From assembly GCF_000720135.1 (NCBI RefSeq), contig NZ_JOIU01000026.1, forward strand, positions 124,001 through 188,000: a stretch of DNA of 64,000 nt, read 5' to 3'. This DNA comes from Streptomyces sp. NRRL S-1022. GTDB lineage: Bacteria > Actinomycetota > Actinomycetes > Streptomycetales > Streptomycetaceae. Of this stretch, positions 47,781-55,985 are shown in pieces. The first letter of the stretch is position 1; each line of letters opens with the position of its first letter. Both the position numbers and the translations under genes were made by a program. The notes beneath the pieces were generated by a model that was not told the origin of the DNA, made no database searches, and saw only the letters and a list, made by a program, of their open reading frames with translations.

Positions 47781-48359
47781 TCAGCCGCGGTCCACCGGTG
47801 CGGTGGCGGTGAGCAGGGGGTGGTGGCGGGCCGGATCGACCGTCGCGGCAAGGCCGTTGAGGAGGAGGCGCGTGCCGCCGCGCAGGTGGGCGGTGTCCTG
47901 GCTGCCGTCCCCGGTGGGCACGAGCCAGGTGTACTGCTCGGTCCAGGTCAGGCGGGAGCCGTCGGGCCGGCCGGCGAGTTCGACGGTGACGAGGGAGACC
48001 CAGCGGCGGGTGCCGTCGACCTCGGCCTCGTAGACGTAGAGGATCCTGGTGTCCGGCACGATGTCCAGGAACCGGGAGCGGTAGGCGAGGTGCTCCTCGG
48101 TGTCGCCGGAGACGAAGACGTTGCCGGCGGTCTCCCCGCCGCCGACCCGGAAGTCCAGTTCGTGCCGGGCGGTGCCGGACCTGCCCGGCAGCCGGAACCA
48201 GCGGCGCCGCAGGGACGGGTCGGCGAAGCCGCGGAACACCTCGGCCGGCGGCACCGTGAAGTCCCGGTCGATCGTGAACGAGCCGTGCAGGGCGGGGGGT
48301 GTGGCGCCGGCGGCCGGGGAACTCCCCGTCTCCACCCGCGTGAGGTGACCTGCGTCCAT
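47781..48359 (-). CDS. SRPBCC-fold (AHSA1-like) protein
   Basis: 192 residues. ALHGSFTIDRDFTVPPAEVF then RGFADPSLRRRWFRLPG is the opening of Activator-of-Hsp90-like SRPBCC proteins. TRILYVYEAEVDGTRRWVSL and WTEQYTWL are the later strands lining the hydrophobic cavity. It may bind or cyclise a lipophilic ligand. Lying just outside the ansamycin genes, a role there is possible but unsupported. Start ATG 48359. Confidence 0.82.
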   Translation of the reverse strand: MDAGHLTRVETGSSPAAGATPPALHGSFTIDRDFTVPPAEVFRGFADPSLRRRWFRLPGRSGTARHELDFRVGGGETAGNVFVSGDTEEHLAYRSRFLDIVPDTRILYVYEAEVDGTRRWVSLVTVELAGRPDGSRLTWTEQYTWLVPTGDGSQDTAHLRGGTRLLLNGLAATVDPARHHPLLTATAPVDRG

Positions 48360-48411
48360 GGGACGAACCTAGCACGGGGCGGGACGCCTGCCGGGCGTCC
48401 CGCCCGCGCGG

Positions 48412-49104
48412 TCAGAGCCAGCCCTCCAGCGACTTCAGGAAGCCGTCGAGATCGTCGCGGTGGATGCAGTGCCCGGTGTCCGGCACGTACACCACCTCGA
48501 AGCCGCGTGCGCCGAGCCGTTCGGCCAGCTCGTCCGGTACGAGGTGGTGGTCGCCGGCGCCCTGGACGAGCGAGGGCACCTCGGCGCGCGCGGGGATCAG
48601 GTCCCGGTCGCTCTGCAGCCACTCGATGGCCCGGACGTCCCAGCGGGCGTACCCGGCCAGCTCCGCCTCGATGTCCTCGGGCAGCCAGCGCGGGCACAGC
48701 CGGCGGATGCTCTCGGCGGTGGCGGACTTGGTGGCCTGCGCGAACTCCCGTACCTCGTCGACGGATGTGGCGCCGAGCTTCCACGCGGGGTCGCTGTAGA
48801 CGACCCGGGCCGGGCGCAGGCCGGCGACCGCGAGGGCGAGCACGGGCGCGCCGAAGGAGTGGGCGAGGGCCAGGTCGACGCCGGCCGGGACGGTCTCCAC
48901 GAGGTCGGCGGCGAGCAGTTCGGGCGTGTACTCGTCGGCGTGCGGGCTGTCCCCGTGGCCGCGCAGGTCCGGCATGAGCACGCGGTAGCCGCGCGCGACG
49001 AGGGCCGGCGCCACCCGGCGCCAGGTGTCCGAGGACGACATCACGCCGTGGACGAGCAGCACCGTCCGGTCGCCGTCGCCGGCCTCGTGCAGGGCGAGCT
49101 TCAT
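48412..49104 (-). CDS. alpha/beta hydrolase
   Basis: 230 residues. Oxyanion segment VLLVHGVMSSSDTW, strand DLRGHGDS, nucleophile elbow LALAHSFGAPVLALAV (Ala-His-Ser-Phe-Gly), C-terminal His in DTGHCIHRDDLDGF. It is probably an esterase or lactonase-like enzyme. It lies 67 nt behind the dehydroquinase gene on the same strand and could be the last gene of the ansamycin-side operon thioesterase-antiporter-dehydroquinase-hydrolase. ATG 49102-49104 follows AAGGA; an upstream ATG at 49128 is less likely. Confidence 0.82.
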   Translation of the reverse strand: MKLALHEAGDGDRTVLLVHGVMSSSDTWRRVAPALVARGYRVLMPDLRGHGDSPHADEYTPELLAADLVETVPAGVDLALAHSFGAPVLALAVAGLRPARVVYSDPAWKLGATSVDEVREFAQATKSATAESIRRLCPRWLPEDIEAELAGYARWDVRAIEWLQSDRDLIPARAEVPSLVQGAGDHHLVPDELAERLGARGFEVVYVPDTGHCIHRDDLDGFLKSLEGWL

Positions 49105-49171
49105 GAGCGGGGTGTCCTTTCGCGACACGGGTACGTGGGGTGCGGGCGCGGCGTGGCCGGCCCGCCGGCCG

Positions 49172-49615
49172 TCAGCGGTCGGCGCCGGTCAGTTCCAGCA
49201 GGGCCCGCGCGGCCAGCCGGTAGCCGAGGGAGCCGAGGCCCACGACGACGCCGGAGGCCAGCGGGGCGATCACGGACTCGTGCCGGAACTGCTCCCGGGC
49301 CCACATGTTGCTCAGGTGCACTTCGATCCAGGGCTGCGGGTAGGCGGCGAGGGCGTCGCGCAGGCTCCAGCCGGCGATCATCAGCGCCCCGGGGTTGACG
49401 ACGGCGCCGACGGTGTCGGAGTGGTGCCGGTGGATGTCGCGCACCAGGTCGCCCTCGGAGTCGTGCTGGAGGGAGAGCACGTCCCAGCCGGCGCCGCTCA
49501 CTTCGGCGGCGACGGCCTTCTCGATGTCGGCGAGGGTGTCGGTGCCGTAGATCTCCGGTTCGCGGCGGCCCAGGATGCCGAGGTTGGGGCCGTTCAGCAG
49601 GAGCAGGGTGCTCAT
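49172..49615 (-). CDS. rifJ: type II 3-dehydroquinate dehydratase (aminodehydroquinate dehydratase, RifJ-like)
   Basis: 147 residues, the type II dehydroquinase size. LNGPNLGILGRREPEIYG carries the active-site lid with Tyr23. VVNPGALMIAGWSLRDALAA holds Asn74, and WIEVHLSNMWAREQFRHES carries His100 and Arg111. The segment after NPGA (LMIAGW) departs from the usual threonine/serine-rich housekeeping sequence. With the AHBA genes nearby, it should dehydrate aminodehydroquinate to aminodehydroshikimate. Start ATG 49613-49615 overlaps the antiporter stop (ATGA). Confidence 0.88.
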   Translation of the reverse strand: MSTLLLLNGPNLGILGRREPEIYGTDTLADIEKAVAAEVSGAGWDVLSLQHDSEGDLVRDIHRHHSDTVGAVVNPGALMIAGWSLRDALAAYPQPWIEVHLSNMWAREQFRHESVIAPLASGVVVGLGSLGYRLAARALLELTGADR

Positions 49616-50964
49616 GGGGTCACCTCACGGTCGGGTGCGCCGGACCGTCCCGGGTCGCGCTGAGCCGCGTCCCCCAAGGTGAGTCCGGCGTCGGCGAGTT
49701 CCTCCGCGCGGGCCATCGCGAGCCGCAGGACGGGCGGTGTCATCAGCGAGGTCACGATGGCGACGAGGACGATGATGGTGTAGGCGTCGGTGTCCAGGAC
49801 GCCCAGCCGCAGACCGGTCATCGCCACCACGACCTCGACCACGCCGCGGCAGTTCATGCCGGCCCCGAGGGCGAGCGCCTCCCAGCGGTTGAGGCGGCTG
49901 AACCGGGCGCCGAGGAAGGCACCGGCGAACTTGCCGAGGACGGCGACGGCGAGCACGGCGAGGGCGGCGGCGAGGACCGCCGGGTGGCGCAGGCCGGTGA
50001 GGTCCATCCGCAGCCCCGCGGTGGCGAAGAACAGCGGGGCGAGGAAGGCCAGTACGGTCGTCTTCAGCGGTTCGAGCTTCTCCCGGTCCAGGTCCTTGCT
50101 GGTGCCGACCAGCACGCCGCAGACGAAGGCGCCGAAGATCGCCTCCAGCCTCATGGCCTGGGTGGCCGCGGCTCCGAACAGGACCAGGACGACGACCGTC
50201 ATGATCGTGGGTGCGGAGCCCTCGGCGCGGCCGGCCCGGCGCAGCGCGGCCCCGACCAGCGGGCGGCCGAGGAACACGGCGAACAGCACGACACCGACCG
50301 GGTAGAGCACGGAGGTCGCCATGACCCCCGCGGTGAGTCCGGCGGTGGCCATCGCGGAGACCACGGAGAGCAGGAACCAGCCGACGATGTCGTCCACGAC
50401 ACCGGCGGACAGGATCAGCTGGCCGATGTCGCGGTGCAGCAGCTTCATGTCGAGGAGCGTCTTGGCGATCACCGGGATCGCGGTGACGCACATCGCGACG
50501 CCGAGGAAGAACGCGAACACGGTGGGGTCGACGCCGGCCGGCTTCAGGACGCCGCGCAGCGCGAAGCCGGTGGCGATGCCGAGGCCGAGGGGCAGGACGA
50601 GGCCGGCGATGCTGACCCGGGCGGCGGTGGCCCCGCGCCTGCGGACGAGCCCGAAGTTCAGTTCGGCGCCGGTGACTCCGACCAGGAGCAGCACGCCGAG
50701 CTGGCCGGTGGCGTCCAGCAGGTGCATCTGCTCCGGCTGCCGGGGCAGCAGCCACTCCGAGAAGCCGGGCAGCACGTGCTGGAGCACGGACGGGCCGAGC
50801 AGCAGGCCCGCGCACAGCTCGCCGACCACCGCCGGCATGCGGAAGCGCTCGGCGAGCCGGCCCAGGACGAGGGCGAGCAGCAGCAGGAAGGCGAGTTGGA
50901 GGAGGAAGACCAGGAGCGAGTGCGGGGCCATGGTGGGCACCGGGTCGGCGAGCGTCACGGGCAC
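49612..50964 (-). CDS. CPA2-type cation/proton antiporter
   Basis: 450 residues with about 12 hydrophobic helices. The ion-binding core is VVDDIVGWFLLSVVSAM (the DD pair of CPA2 antiporters) near residue 190, and helices such as MPAVVGELCAGLLLGP and IFGAFVCGVLVGT are typical of Kef/NhaA2-like exchangers. Such genes accompany several antibiotic clusters, including enediynes and some polyketides, probably for self-protection or pH/ion balance; that role is inference. It starts 27 nt after the thioesterase and overlaps the dehydroquinase gene. Confidence 0.9.
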   Translation of the reverse strand: MPVTLADPVPTMAPHSLLVFLLQLAFLLLLALVLGRLAERFRMPAVVGELCAGLLLGPSVLQHVLPGFSEWLLPRQPEQMHLLDATGQLGVLLLVGVTGAELNFGLVRRRGATAARVSIAGLVLPLGLGIATGFALRGVLKPAGVDPTVFAFFLGVAMCVTAIPVIAKTLLDMKLLHRDIGQLILSAGVVDDIVGWFLLSVVSAMATAGLTAGVMATSVLYPVGVVLFAVFLGRPLVGAALRRAGRAEGSAPTIMTVVVLVLFGAAATQAMRLEAIFGAFVCGVLVGTSKDLDREKLEPLKTTVLAFLAPLFFATAGLRMDLTGLRHPAVLAAALAVLAVAVLGKFAGAFLGARFSRLNRWEALALGAGMNCRGVVEVVVAMTGLRLGVLDTDAYTIIVLVAIVTSLMTPPVLRLAMARAEELADAGLTLGDAAQRDPGRSGAPDREVTP

Positions 50965-50991
50965 TTCCCTCGTCGCAAGCGGTCGGTGGGG

Positions 50992-51765
50992 TCAGCGGGT
51001 GGTGTCGGCGCCCTGGCCGCTCAGACTGCGGGACAGCAGCGCGATGACCTCGGGGCCGCGTTCGACGTGGAAGAAGTGACCGCCGGCGAAGACGTGCACG
51101 TCGGTGGGGCCGGTGGTGTGCTCCTCCCAGGCGCGTGCCTCGTCGAGCGTGGTCCGCGGGTCGGCGTCGCCGGTGAGTACGGTCACCGGGCAGTCGAGCA
51201 GCCGGCCGGGGTCGTGCCGGTAGCTCTCGATGGCGGCGTAGTCGCTGCGGATCGCCGGCAGGAACATCGCCAGCACCTCGGGGTCGGCCAGGGCCTCCTG
51301 GTTGGGACCGCTCAGGGTGCGCAGTTCGGCCAGCACCTCCGCGTCGGTCGCGTTGTGCACGTACTCGTCGCGGTAGCGGGAGGGGGCGCGCCGGCCGGAG
51401 GCGAACAGCCGTACCGGGGACGGCAGTCCGGCTTCCCGCATGCGCAGGGCCACCTCGTAGGCGAGGACGGCGCCCATGCTGTGCCCGAACAGGGCGAGCG
51501 GCCGGTCGTCCAGGTGGCGCAGGGCCGCGAAGATCTGGTCGGCGTATTCGGGGATGTTGTCGATACCGGGTTCCTGCCGGCGTGTCTGCCGGCCCGGGTA
51601 CTGGACGGCCAGGACCTCCACCGCGGGTGCGAGGGCCGTGGCGACCGGGAAGAAGAAGCTCGCCGAGCCGCCGGCGTGCGGCAGGCAGACGAGCCGTACC
51701 GCGCTGTCCGGCGAGGGACGGAAGACGCTGACCCACTTCTCGAACTGCGCCGTTGCTCCAGGCAT
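50992..51765 (-). CDS. type II thioesterase
   Basis: 257 residues, stand-alone TEII of modular synthases. LVCLPHAGGSASFFFPVATA is the oxyanion region, LALFGHSMGAVLAYEVALRM carries Ser96, VTVLTGDADPRTT the Asp, and FAGGHFFHVER the His. It clears stalled acyl groups from PKS carrier proteins (RifR-like role). Start ATG 51763-51765 fits the family; ATG 51795 would add 10 residues. It is divergent from the flavin hydroxylase with a 221-nt shared promoter region. Confidence 0.9.
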   Translation of the reverse strand: MPGATAQFEKWVSVFRPSPDSAVRLVCLPHAGGSASFFFPVATALAPAVEVLAVQYPGRQTRRQEPGIDNIPEYADQIFAALRHLDDRPLALFGHSMGAVLAYEVALRMREAGLPSPVRLFASGRRAPSRYRDEYVHNATDAEVLAELRTLSGPNQEALADPEVLAMFLPAIRSDYAAIESYRHDPGRLLDCPVTVLTGDADPRTTLDEARAWEEHTTGPTDVHVFAGGHFFHVERGPEVIALLSRSLSGQGADTTR

Positions 51766-51986
51766 GCCGAAGGGCTCTCTTTCACGTCGGGACATCGGTC
51801 GAGGACATCGGGAATCAGCGTCTGTTACGGGACTTCGGCAGAGTAGGACGAGCCGGAGCGGGGCCGGTATCCCCCAACCTGATAGCCCGCGGGCGGATCC
51901 CGGCCACGGCCGGCCGACGGGCCGTACGCTCACCCACGAGTCGCCCGAGCAGGGCCCGTCAGCCAGGCCGCACCGAGGGGGTTTCC

Positions 51987-53654
51987 ATGTCCGTTGTGCC
52001 CACCGACGACCCGAAGACGTCCGGCAGTTCGCCGCAGCCGCGGCCTGAGCCGGGGACGGATGTGCTCGTCGTCGGGTACGGGCCGGTCGGCTCGGTGCTG
52101 TCCGTGCTGCTGGCGCAGCGCGGCTGGCGGGTGACGGTCCTGGAACGCCGGCGGCGGCCGTACACGCTGCCCCGGGCGACCAGTTTCGACGGGGAGACCG
52201 CCCGGCTGCTGGCCGGTACGGGCATCGGCGGGGAGCTGGGCCGGATCACCGAGCCGGGCACCGGCTACCAGTGGCGTACGGCGGACGGCCGGACGCTGCT
52301 GGACATCGCGTTCACCACCGAGGGGCCGTACGGCTGGCCCGACGCCAACACCATGCACCAGCCGGCGCTGGAGGAGGTGCTCGCCGCCCGTGCCGCGCAG
52401 CTGCCGGGCATCCGGGTGCTGCGGGACCGCCGGGTCGTGGACATCGCCGACGGGCCGGACGGGGTGACGGTGACCGCGGAGGACGAGGAGGGGACGGCGG
52501 GGACGTTCACGGCGCGGTGGGTGGTCGGCTGCGACGGCGCCAACAGTTTCGTACGGGACCGGATGGGCGTGTCCGTCACCGACCTCGGCTTCTCCTACGA
52601 ATGGCTGCTGTGCGACGTGGAGTTGCGCGAGCCGCGCGGGTTCGTGCCGACCAATGTGCAGCTGTGCGACCCGGCGCGGCCGACGACGCTGGTCGGGAGC
52701 GGGCCGGGGCACCGGCGCTGGGAGTTCATGCGGCTGCCGGGCGAGCGGGCGGCCGACCTGAACCGGGAGGAGACCGCGTGGCGGCTGCTCGCGCCGTTCG
52801 GCGTCACCCCGGACACCGCGCGGCTGCTGCGCAGCACCACGTACATCTTCCAGGCGCGGTGGGCGGACGAGTGGCGGGCGGGGCACATGCTGATCGCCGG
52901 TGACGCGGCCCATCTGATGCCGCCGTTCGCCGGGCAGGGCATGTGCTCGGGTGTGCGGGACGTGGTCGGTCTGGCGTGGCGGCTGGACCTGGTGCTGCGT
53001 GGGACCGCGCCGGAGTCCCTGCTCGACAGCTACACGGAGGAGCGCAGGGCGCAGGTCCGCGAGTCGATCCTGGCGTCGGTGCAGCTGGGGCGGCTGATCT
53101 GTGTGACGGACGCGGCGGCCGCGGCGGAGCGGGACGCGACGGTGCTGGCGAACCGGCGCGGGCGGGGGCCGGGCCGGCCGGATCCGGCGCGGCCGGTCAC
53201 CTGCGGCCTGCTGCACCGCCCGCAGGGCACCGACGCGGACACGCGGGTTCCGCCGGCGGGCGAGGTCCTGCCGCACGGGCGGCTGCTCACGCCGTCCGGG
53301 GCGCCGTTGGAGGACCCGGTGGGCCGTGGGTTCGTCCTGTTCGTCAAGTCCGAGGAGGAGCCGGCGCTCACCGCGGACCGGCTGTCCTTCCTGCGGGACG
53401 TGGGCGCGGGGGTGGTCCGTCTGTGGCCGGTGGGCACGTCGTACGACGGCACGGCCGGGGCGACCGACGCGGTGGACGCCGACGGCGTGCTGCGCGCCCG
53501 CCTCGACCGCCACGGCGCGACGGCCCTGCTGGTCCGCCCCGACTACCACGTCTTCGGCGCGGCGGCCGACCCGGCCGGGGTGAACGCCCTGGTGGACGAC
53601 CTGCGCACCCAGCTGACCGCGGCGGCACCGGCCGACGCGGTCCGCACGGCCTGA
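51987..53654 (+). CDS. FAD-dependent aromatic hydroxylase (MhpA/Rif-Orf19-like)
   Basis: 555 residues. FAD-binding GxGxxG is in VLVVGYGPVGSVLSVLLAQR near residue 30, the DG motif in GCDGANSFVRDRMGV, and the GD motif in LIAGDAAHLMPPFAGQGMCS. A thioredoxin-like C-terminal domain (about 420-550) completes the PheA/MhpA architecture. In naphthalenic ansamycin clusters a relative (Rif-Orf19 type) hydroxylates the polyketide so that the naphthalene ring can close. ATG 51987 follows GAGGGGG at about 5 nt. A 23-nt tandem duplication spans its stop codon. Confidence 0.88.
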   Translation: MSVVPTDDPKTSGSSPQPRPEPGTDVLVVGYGPVGSVLSVLLAQRGWRVTVLERRRRPYTLPRATSFDGETARLLAGTGIGGELGRITEPGTGYQWRTADGRTLLDIAFTTEGPYGWPDANTMHQPALEEVLAARAAQLPGIRVLRDRRVVDIADGPDGVTVTAEDEEGTAGTFTARWVVGCDGANSFVRDRMGVSVTDLGFSYEWLLCDVELREPRGFVPTNVQLCDPARPTTLVGSGPGHRRWEFMRLPGERAADLNREETAWRLLAPFGVTPDTARLLRSTTYIFQARWADEWRAGHMLIAGDAAHLMPPFAGQGMCSGVRDVVGLAWRLDLVLRGTAPESLLDSYTEERRAQVRESILASVQLGRLICVTDAAAAAERDATVLANRRGRGPGRPDPARPVTCGLLHRPQGTDADTRVPPAGEVLPHGRLLTPSGAPLEDPVGRGFVLFVKSEEEPALTADRLSFLRDVGAGVVRLWPVGTSYDGTAGATDAVDADGVLRARLDRHGATALLVRPDYHVFGAAADPAGVNALVDDLRTQLTAAAPADAVRTA

Positions 53655-53682
53655 ACGAGGCGGTCCGCACGGCCTGAACGAG
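53637..53682 (+). repeat. 23-nt tandem duplication across the hydroxylase stop codon
   Basis: Two exact 23-nt copies (53637-53659 and 53660-53682) start GCGGTCCGCA and end GCCTGAACGAG. The first contains the TGA stop; the second is entirely downstream. It looks like a recent slippage or duplication event. Confidence 0.88.
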
Positions 53683-53769
53683 GCGGCCCACGCGGGCCGA
53701 GCGAGGCGGGCACCGGAGCCACCGGGCGCCGGCTGACGCGGACGCCGGGCCCGCCATTCGCGGCCGGCG

Positions 53770-54320
53770 GGTCCGGCAGGCGTATGCGGCGCAGCCGACG
53801 TGGGGGGGGAGAACCCGGCAGGCGCAGACGGCGGGCCCGCCAGGTGCCGGCAGCGCACCCGGCACGGCACGGAGGACTCGGCAGCCGCGGGCACGCAAAG
53901 CCGGCAGGCGCAGGCAGCGGGCCCGGCAGGCGTACGCGACGCAACCGGCGTGGGACGCAGAACCCGGCAGACGCGGGCAAGCAAAGCCAGCAGGCGCAGA
54001 CGACGGGCCCGGCAGACGTACGCGACGCAACCGGCGTGGGACGCAGAACCCGGCAGACGCGGGAGGCAAAGCCGGCGGGCCCGGCAGGGGTGAGCGACGC
54101 AACCGCCGCGGGGCGGAGAACCTGGAAGGCGCGGAAAGGCCGACCCGGCAGGCGCAGGCGGCGGGCCCGGCAGGTGCCGGCAGCGCACCCGGCACGGGAC
54201 TGAGGGCTCGGCAGGCGCGGGCAGGCAAAGCCGGCCCGGCAGGCGTAGGCGGCCTGGGGTGGAGGACCCGGCAGGTGCGGGCGGGGAAACCCGGCGGGGT
54301 CGGGCGGTGGGCTCGACGGG
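53770..54320. repeat. block of degenerate GC-rich tandem repeats
   Basis: The core CCCGGCAG(G/A)CG(C/T) recurs about 14 times, often 21 or 41-44 nt apart. Higher-order copies are clear: 53921-53977 matches 54007-54063 with one mismatch over 57 nt (offset 86), and 53814-53867 matches 54144-54197 with two or so mismatches (offset 330). It lies between the converging hydroxylase and kinase genes. Frames are open on both strands, but the 86-nt offset is not a multiple of three, so it is treated as non-coding. Confidence 0.85.
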
Positions 54321-54362
54321 TGTAGGTGGTGGGGGCCTGGTGGGCGGGCCCGCGTATCCGGG

Positions 54363-55280
54363 TTACAGCTGTCGGGCGAGTAGGACGGCGCCCCGGAGGG
54401 AGGACAGGCCGCCCAGGCGGGCCGGGGTCACGGGGGGTGTGGGGTGGCCGGGGCGGGAGAGGGCGGCCAGGTGGGTCGTGAGGGTGTGCGGGAGCGCCGG
54501 GATCCCCTCGGCGAAGCCGCCGCCCAGGACGACGCGTTCGGGGTGGACGAGTTCCGCGACACCGGCGATGGCCGCGGCGAGGGCGCGGGCCGTGCGGTCC
54601 AGTGCGGCGACGGCCCAGGGCCGCTGGTCGCTCAGACCCCGGCGGAGTTCGCCGAAGGTGACCGGCGTGCCGCGCAGGGCGGTGGCGTGGGCCAGGGTGG
54701 CCGGGCCGGACGCGGTCGCCTGGAGGCAGCCGTGGCGGCCGCACACACACGGGGGCCCGTCCCGGTCGATGACGAGGTGGCCGATCTCGAAGGAGCCGCG
54801 GGCCGGACCGGGGCACAGGGCGCCGTTCAGCACGAGTCCGCCGCCGATCCCGGTGCCCACGCCGACGTAGAGCAGGTTCGGGCAGCCCGCCGCGTCCGCC
54901 TCGGCGAGCGCGCCGAGGTCGCCGTCGTCGGCCCAGGCCACCCTCGCCCCGGGGAACAGTTCGCGCAGGGCGGGGCCCAGCGCGAGCCCGGTCCACGCGG
55001 GGCGGCTGGGCCAGGCGGTGACCCGCTCGTCGGGGCCGACGGTGGCGGGCATGGCCACGCCGACGGCCCGTACGTCCGCCGCGCCGGGGAACTCCCTCAG
55101 GTGCGCGGCCAGATCGGCCAGGTCGCGGCCGGCGTCCCGGTGCGGGCCCCAGGTGAAGGAGGACTCCTCGGTCCGGCCGTCGCCGCCGTCCGCGCGGAAG
55201 GCGACCTTGGTGCCGCCGACGTCGATACCGAGGCAGCCCGGCGCCGAAGCGGCGCCGGGCTGCCGGTCCGCAGCGGGCAC
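54363..55280 (-). CDS. rifN: ROK-family sugar kinase, kanosamine 6-kinase (RifN-like)
   Basis: 305 residues. ATP motif CLGIDVGGTKVAFRADGG, second motif YVGVGTGIGGGLVLNG, zinc site EIGHLVID with CVCGRHGCLQ (His and three Cys of ROK proteins). In ansamycin clusters the homologue phosphorylates kanosamine at C6, feeding the aminoshikimate route to AHBA. GTG 55278-55280 lies 2 nt after the phosphatase stop. Last gene of the AHBA operon; the repeat block follows. Confidence 0.9.
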   Translation of the reverse strand: MPAADRQPGAASAPGCLGIDVGGTKVAFRADGGDGRTEESSFTWGPHRDAGRDLADLAAHLREFPGAADVRAVGVAMPATVGPDERVTAWPSRPAWTGLALGPALRELFPGARVAWADDGDLGALAEADAAGCPNLLYVGVGTGIGGGLVLNGALCPGPARGSFEIGHLVIDRDGPPCVCGRHGCLQATASGPATLAHATALRGTPVTFGELRRGLSDQRPWAVAALDRTARALAAAIAGVAELVHPERVVLGGGFAEGIPALPHTLTTHLAALSRPGHPTPPVTPARLGGLSSLRGAVLLARQL

Positions 55281-55282
55281 GC

Positions 55283-55978
55283 TCAGTCGCCCGGTACGGC
55301 GGGGCACAGGGCGAGCAGGTCGCCGGGGCGGCGCAGCACCGCGTCGGGACCGGCGGCGAGCAGTTCCTCCTCGTCGGGGCCGACCCACAGCGCGGCGGCC
55401 GAGGCGACGCCGGCGCCGCGGGCGCTGGCCAGGTCGGTGGGGGCGTCGCCGATCATGATGGCCTGCTCGGGCGGCACGTCCAGCAGTTCCAGCGCGCGCT
55501 GCACGATGTCGGGCGCGGGCTTGGGCCGGGCCACCTCGTCGGAGCCGACGACGTGCGCGAAGAACGGCAGCAGGCCGAGCCCGTCGAGCAGCGACCGGGC
55601 GCGGTCGCCGGCCTTGCCGGTGGCCACGGCCAGCCGGAGGCCGCGCACCCGCAGGGTCAGCAGCAGTTCGAGGACGCCGTCGAAGACCTCCACGCGGTGG
55701 GCGAGCCGGTAGCTCTCGCGGACGAAGGGTTCCTCCATCTCCGGCGGCAGCCCCATGATCCGCATGATGTCGGGGAAGTAGCGGCCCTGGTGGCGCACGT
55801 ACTCCTCGAACGGTGCGGGGCCGTCGCCGACGACTTCCGCGTAGGCGACCGCGAAGGCCTCCCGCATGACCGCGAAGCTGTCGACGATCACCCCGTCCAG
55901 GTCGAAGACGACCGCCCGCCGGGGTGTCGTCAGGAGGCCGGCCGGGGCGAGGGGCCGGTCGGTGGAGTGGACTGTCAT
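55283..55978 (-). CDS. rifM: HAD phosphatase of AHBA biosynthesis (RifM-like)
   Basis: 231 residues. HAD motif I AVVFDLDGVIVDSFAVMREA (D-x-D), motif II LAVATGKAGDRARS, Lys in EVARPKPAPDIV, motif IV MIGDAPTDLASARGAG. It belongs to the phosphoglycolate-phosphatase-like group. With the RifL oxidoreductase and AHBA synthase it forms the set that makes kanosamine from UDP-glucose in rifamycin-type pathways. ATG 55976-55978 follows GAGGA at 4 nt and starts 7 nt after the oxidoreductase stop. Confidence 0.9.
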   Translation of the reverse strand: MTVHSTDRPLAPAGLLTTPRRAVVFDLDGVIVDSFAVMREAFAVAYAEVVGDGPAPFEEYVRHQGRYFPDIMRIMGLPPEMEEPFVRESYRLAHRVEVFDGVLELLLTLRVRGLRLAVATGKAGDRARSLLDGLGLLPFFAHVVGSDEVARPKPAPDIVQRALELLDVPPEQAIMIGDAPTDLASARGAGVASAAALWVGPDEEELLAAGPDAVLRRPGDLLALCPAVPGD

Positions 55979-55985
55979 GGGGTCC

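Noticed and set aside
53637..54320. CRISPR array
   Set aside because: Repeats are degenerate, of mixed period and without unique spacers; no cas genes are in the window.
53368..54996. 542-codon minus-strand frame through the repeat block, rich in Cys/Arg/Pro repeats
   Set aside because: The repeats stay open in several frames on both strands and their 86-nt offset is not a multiple of three; there is no start with a ribosome binding site and no known repeat protein match.
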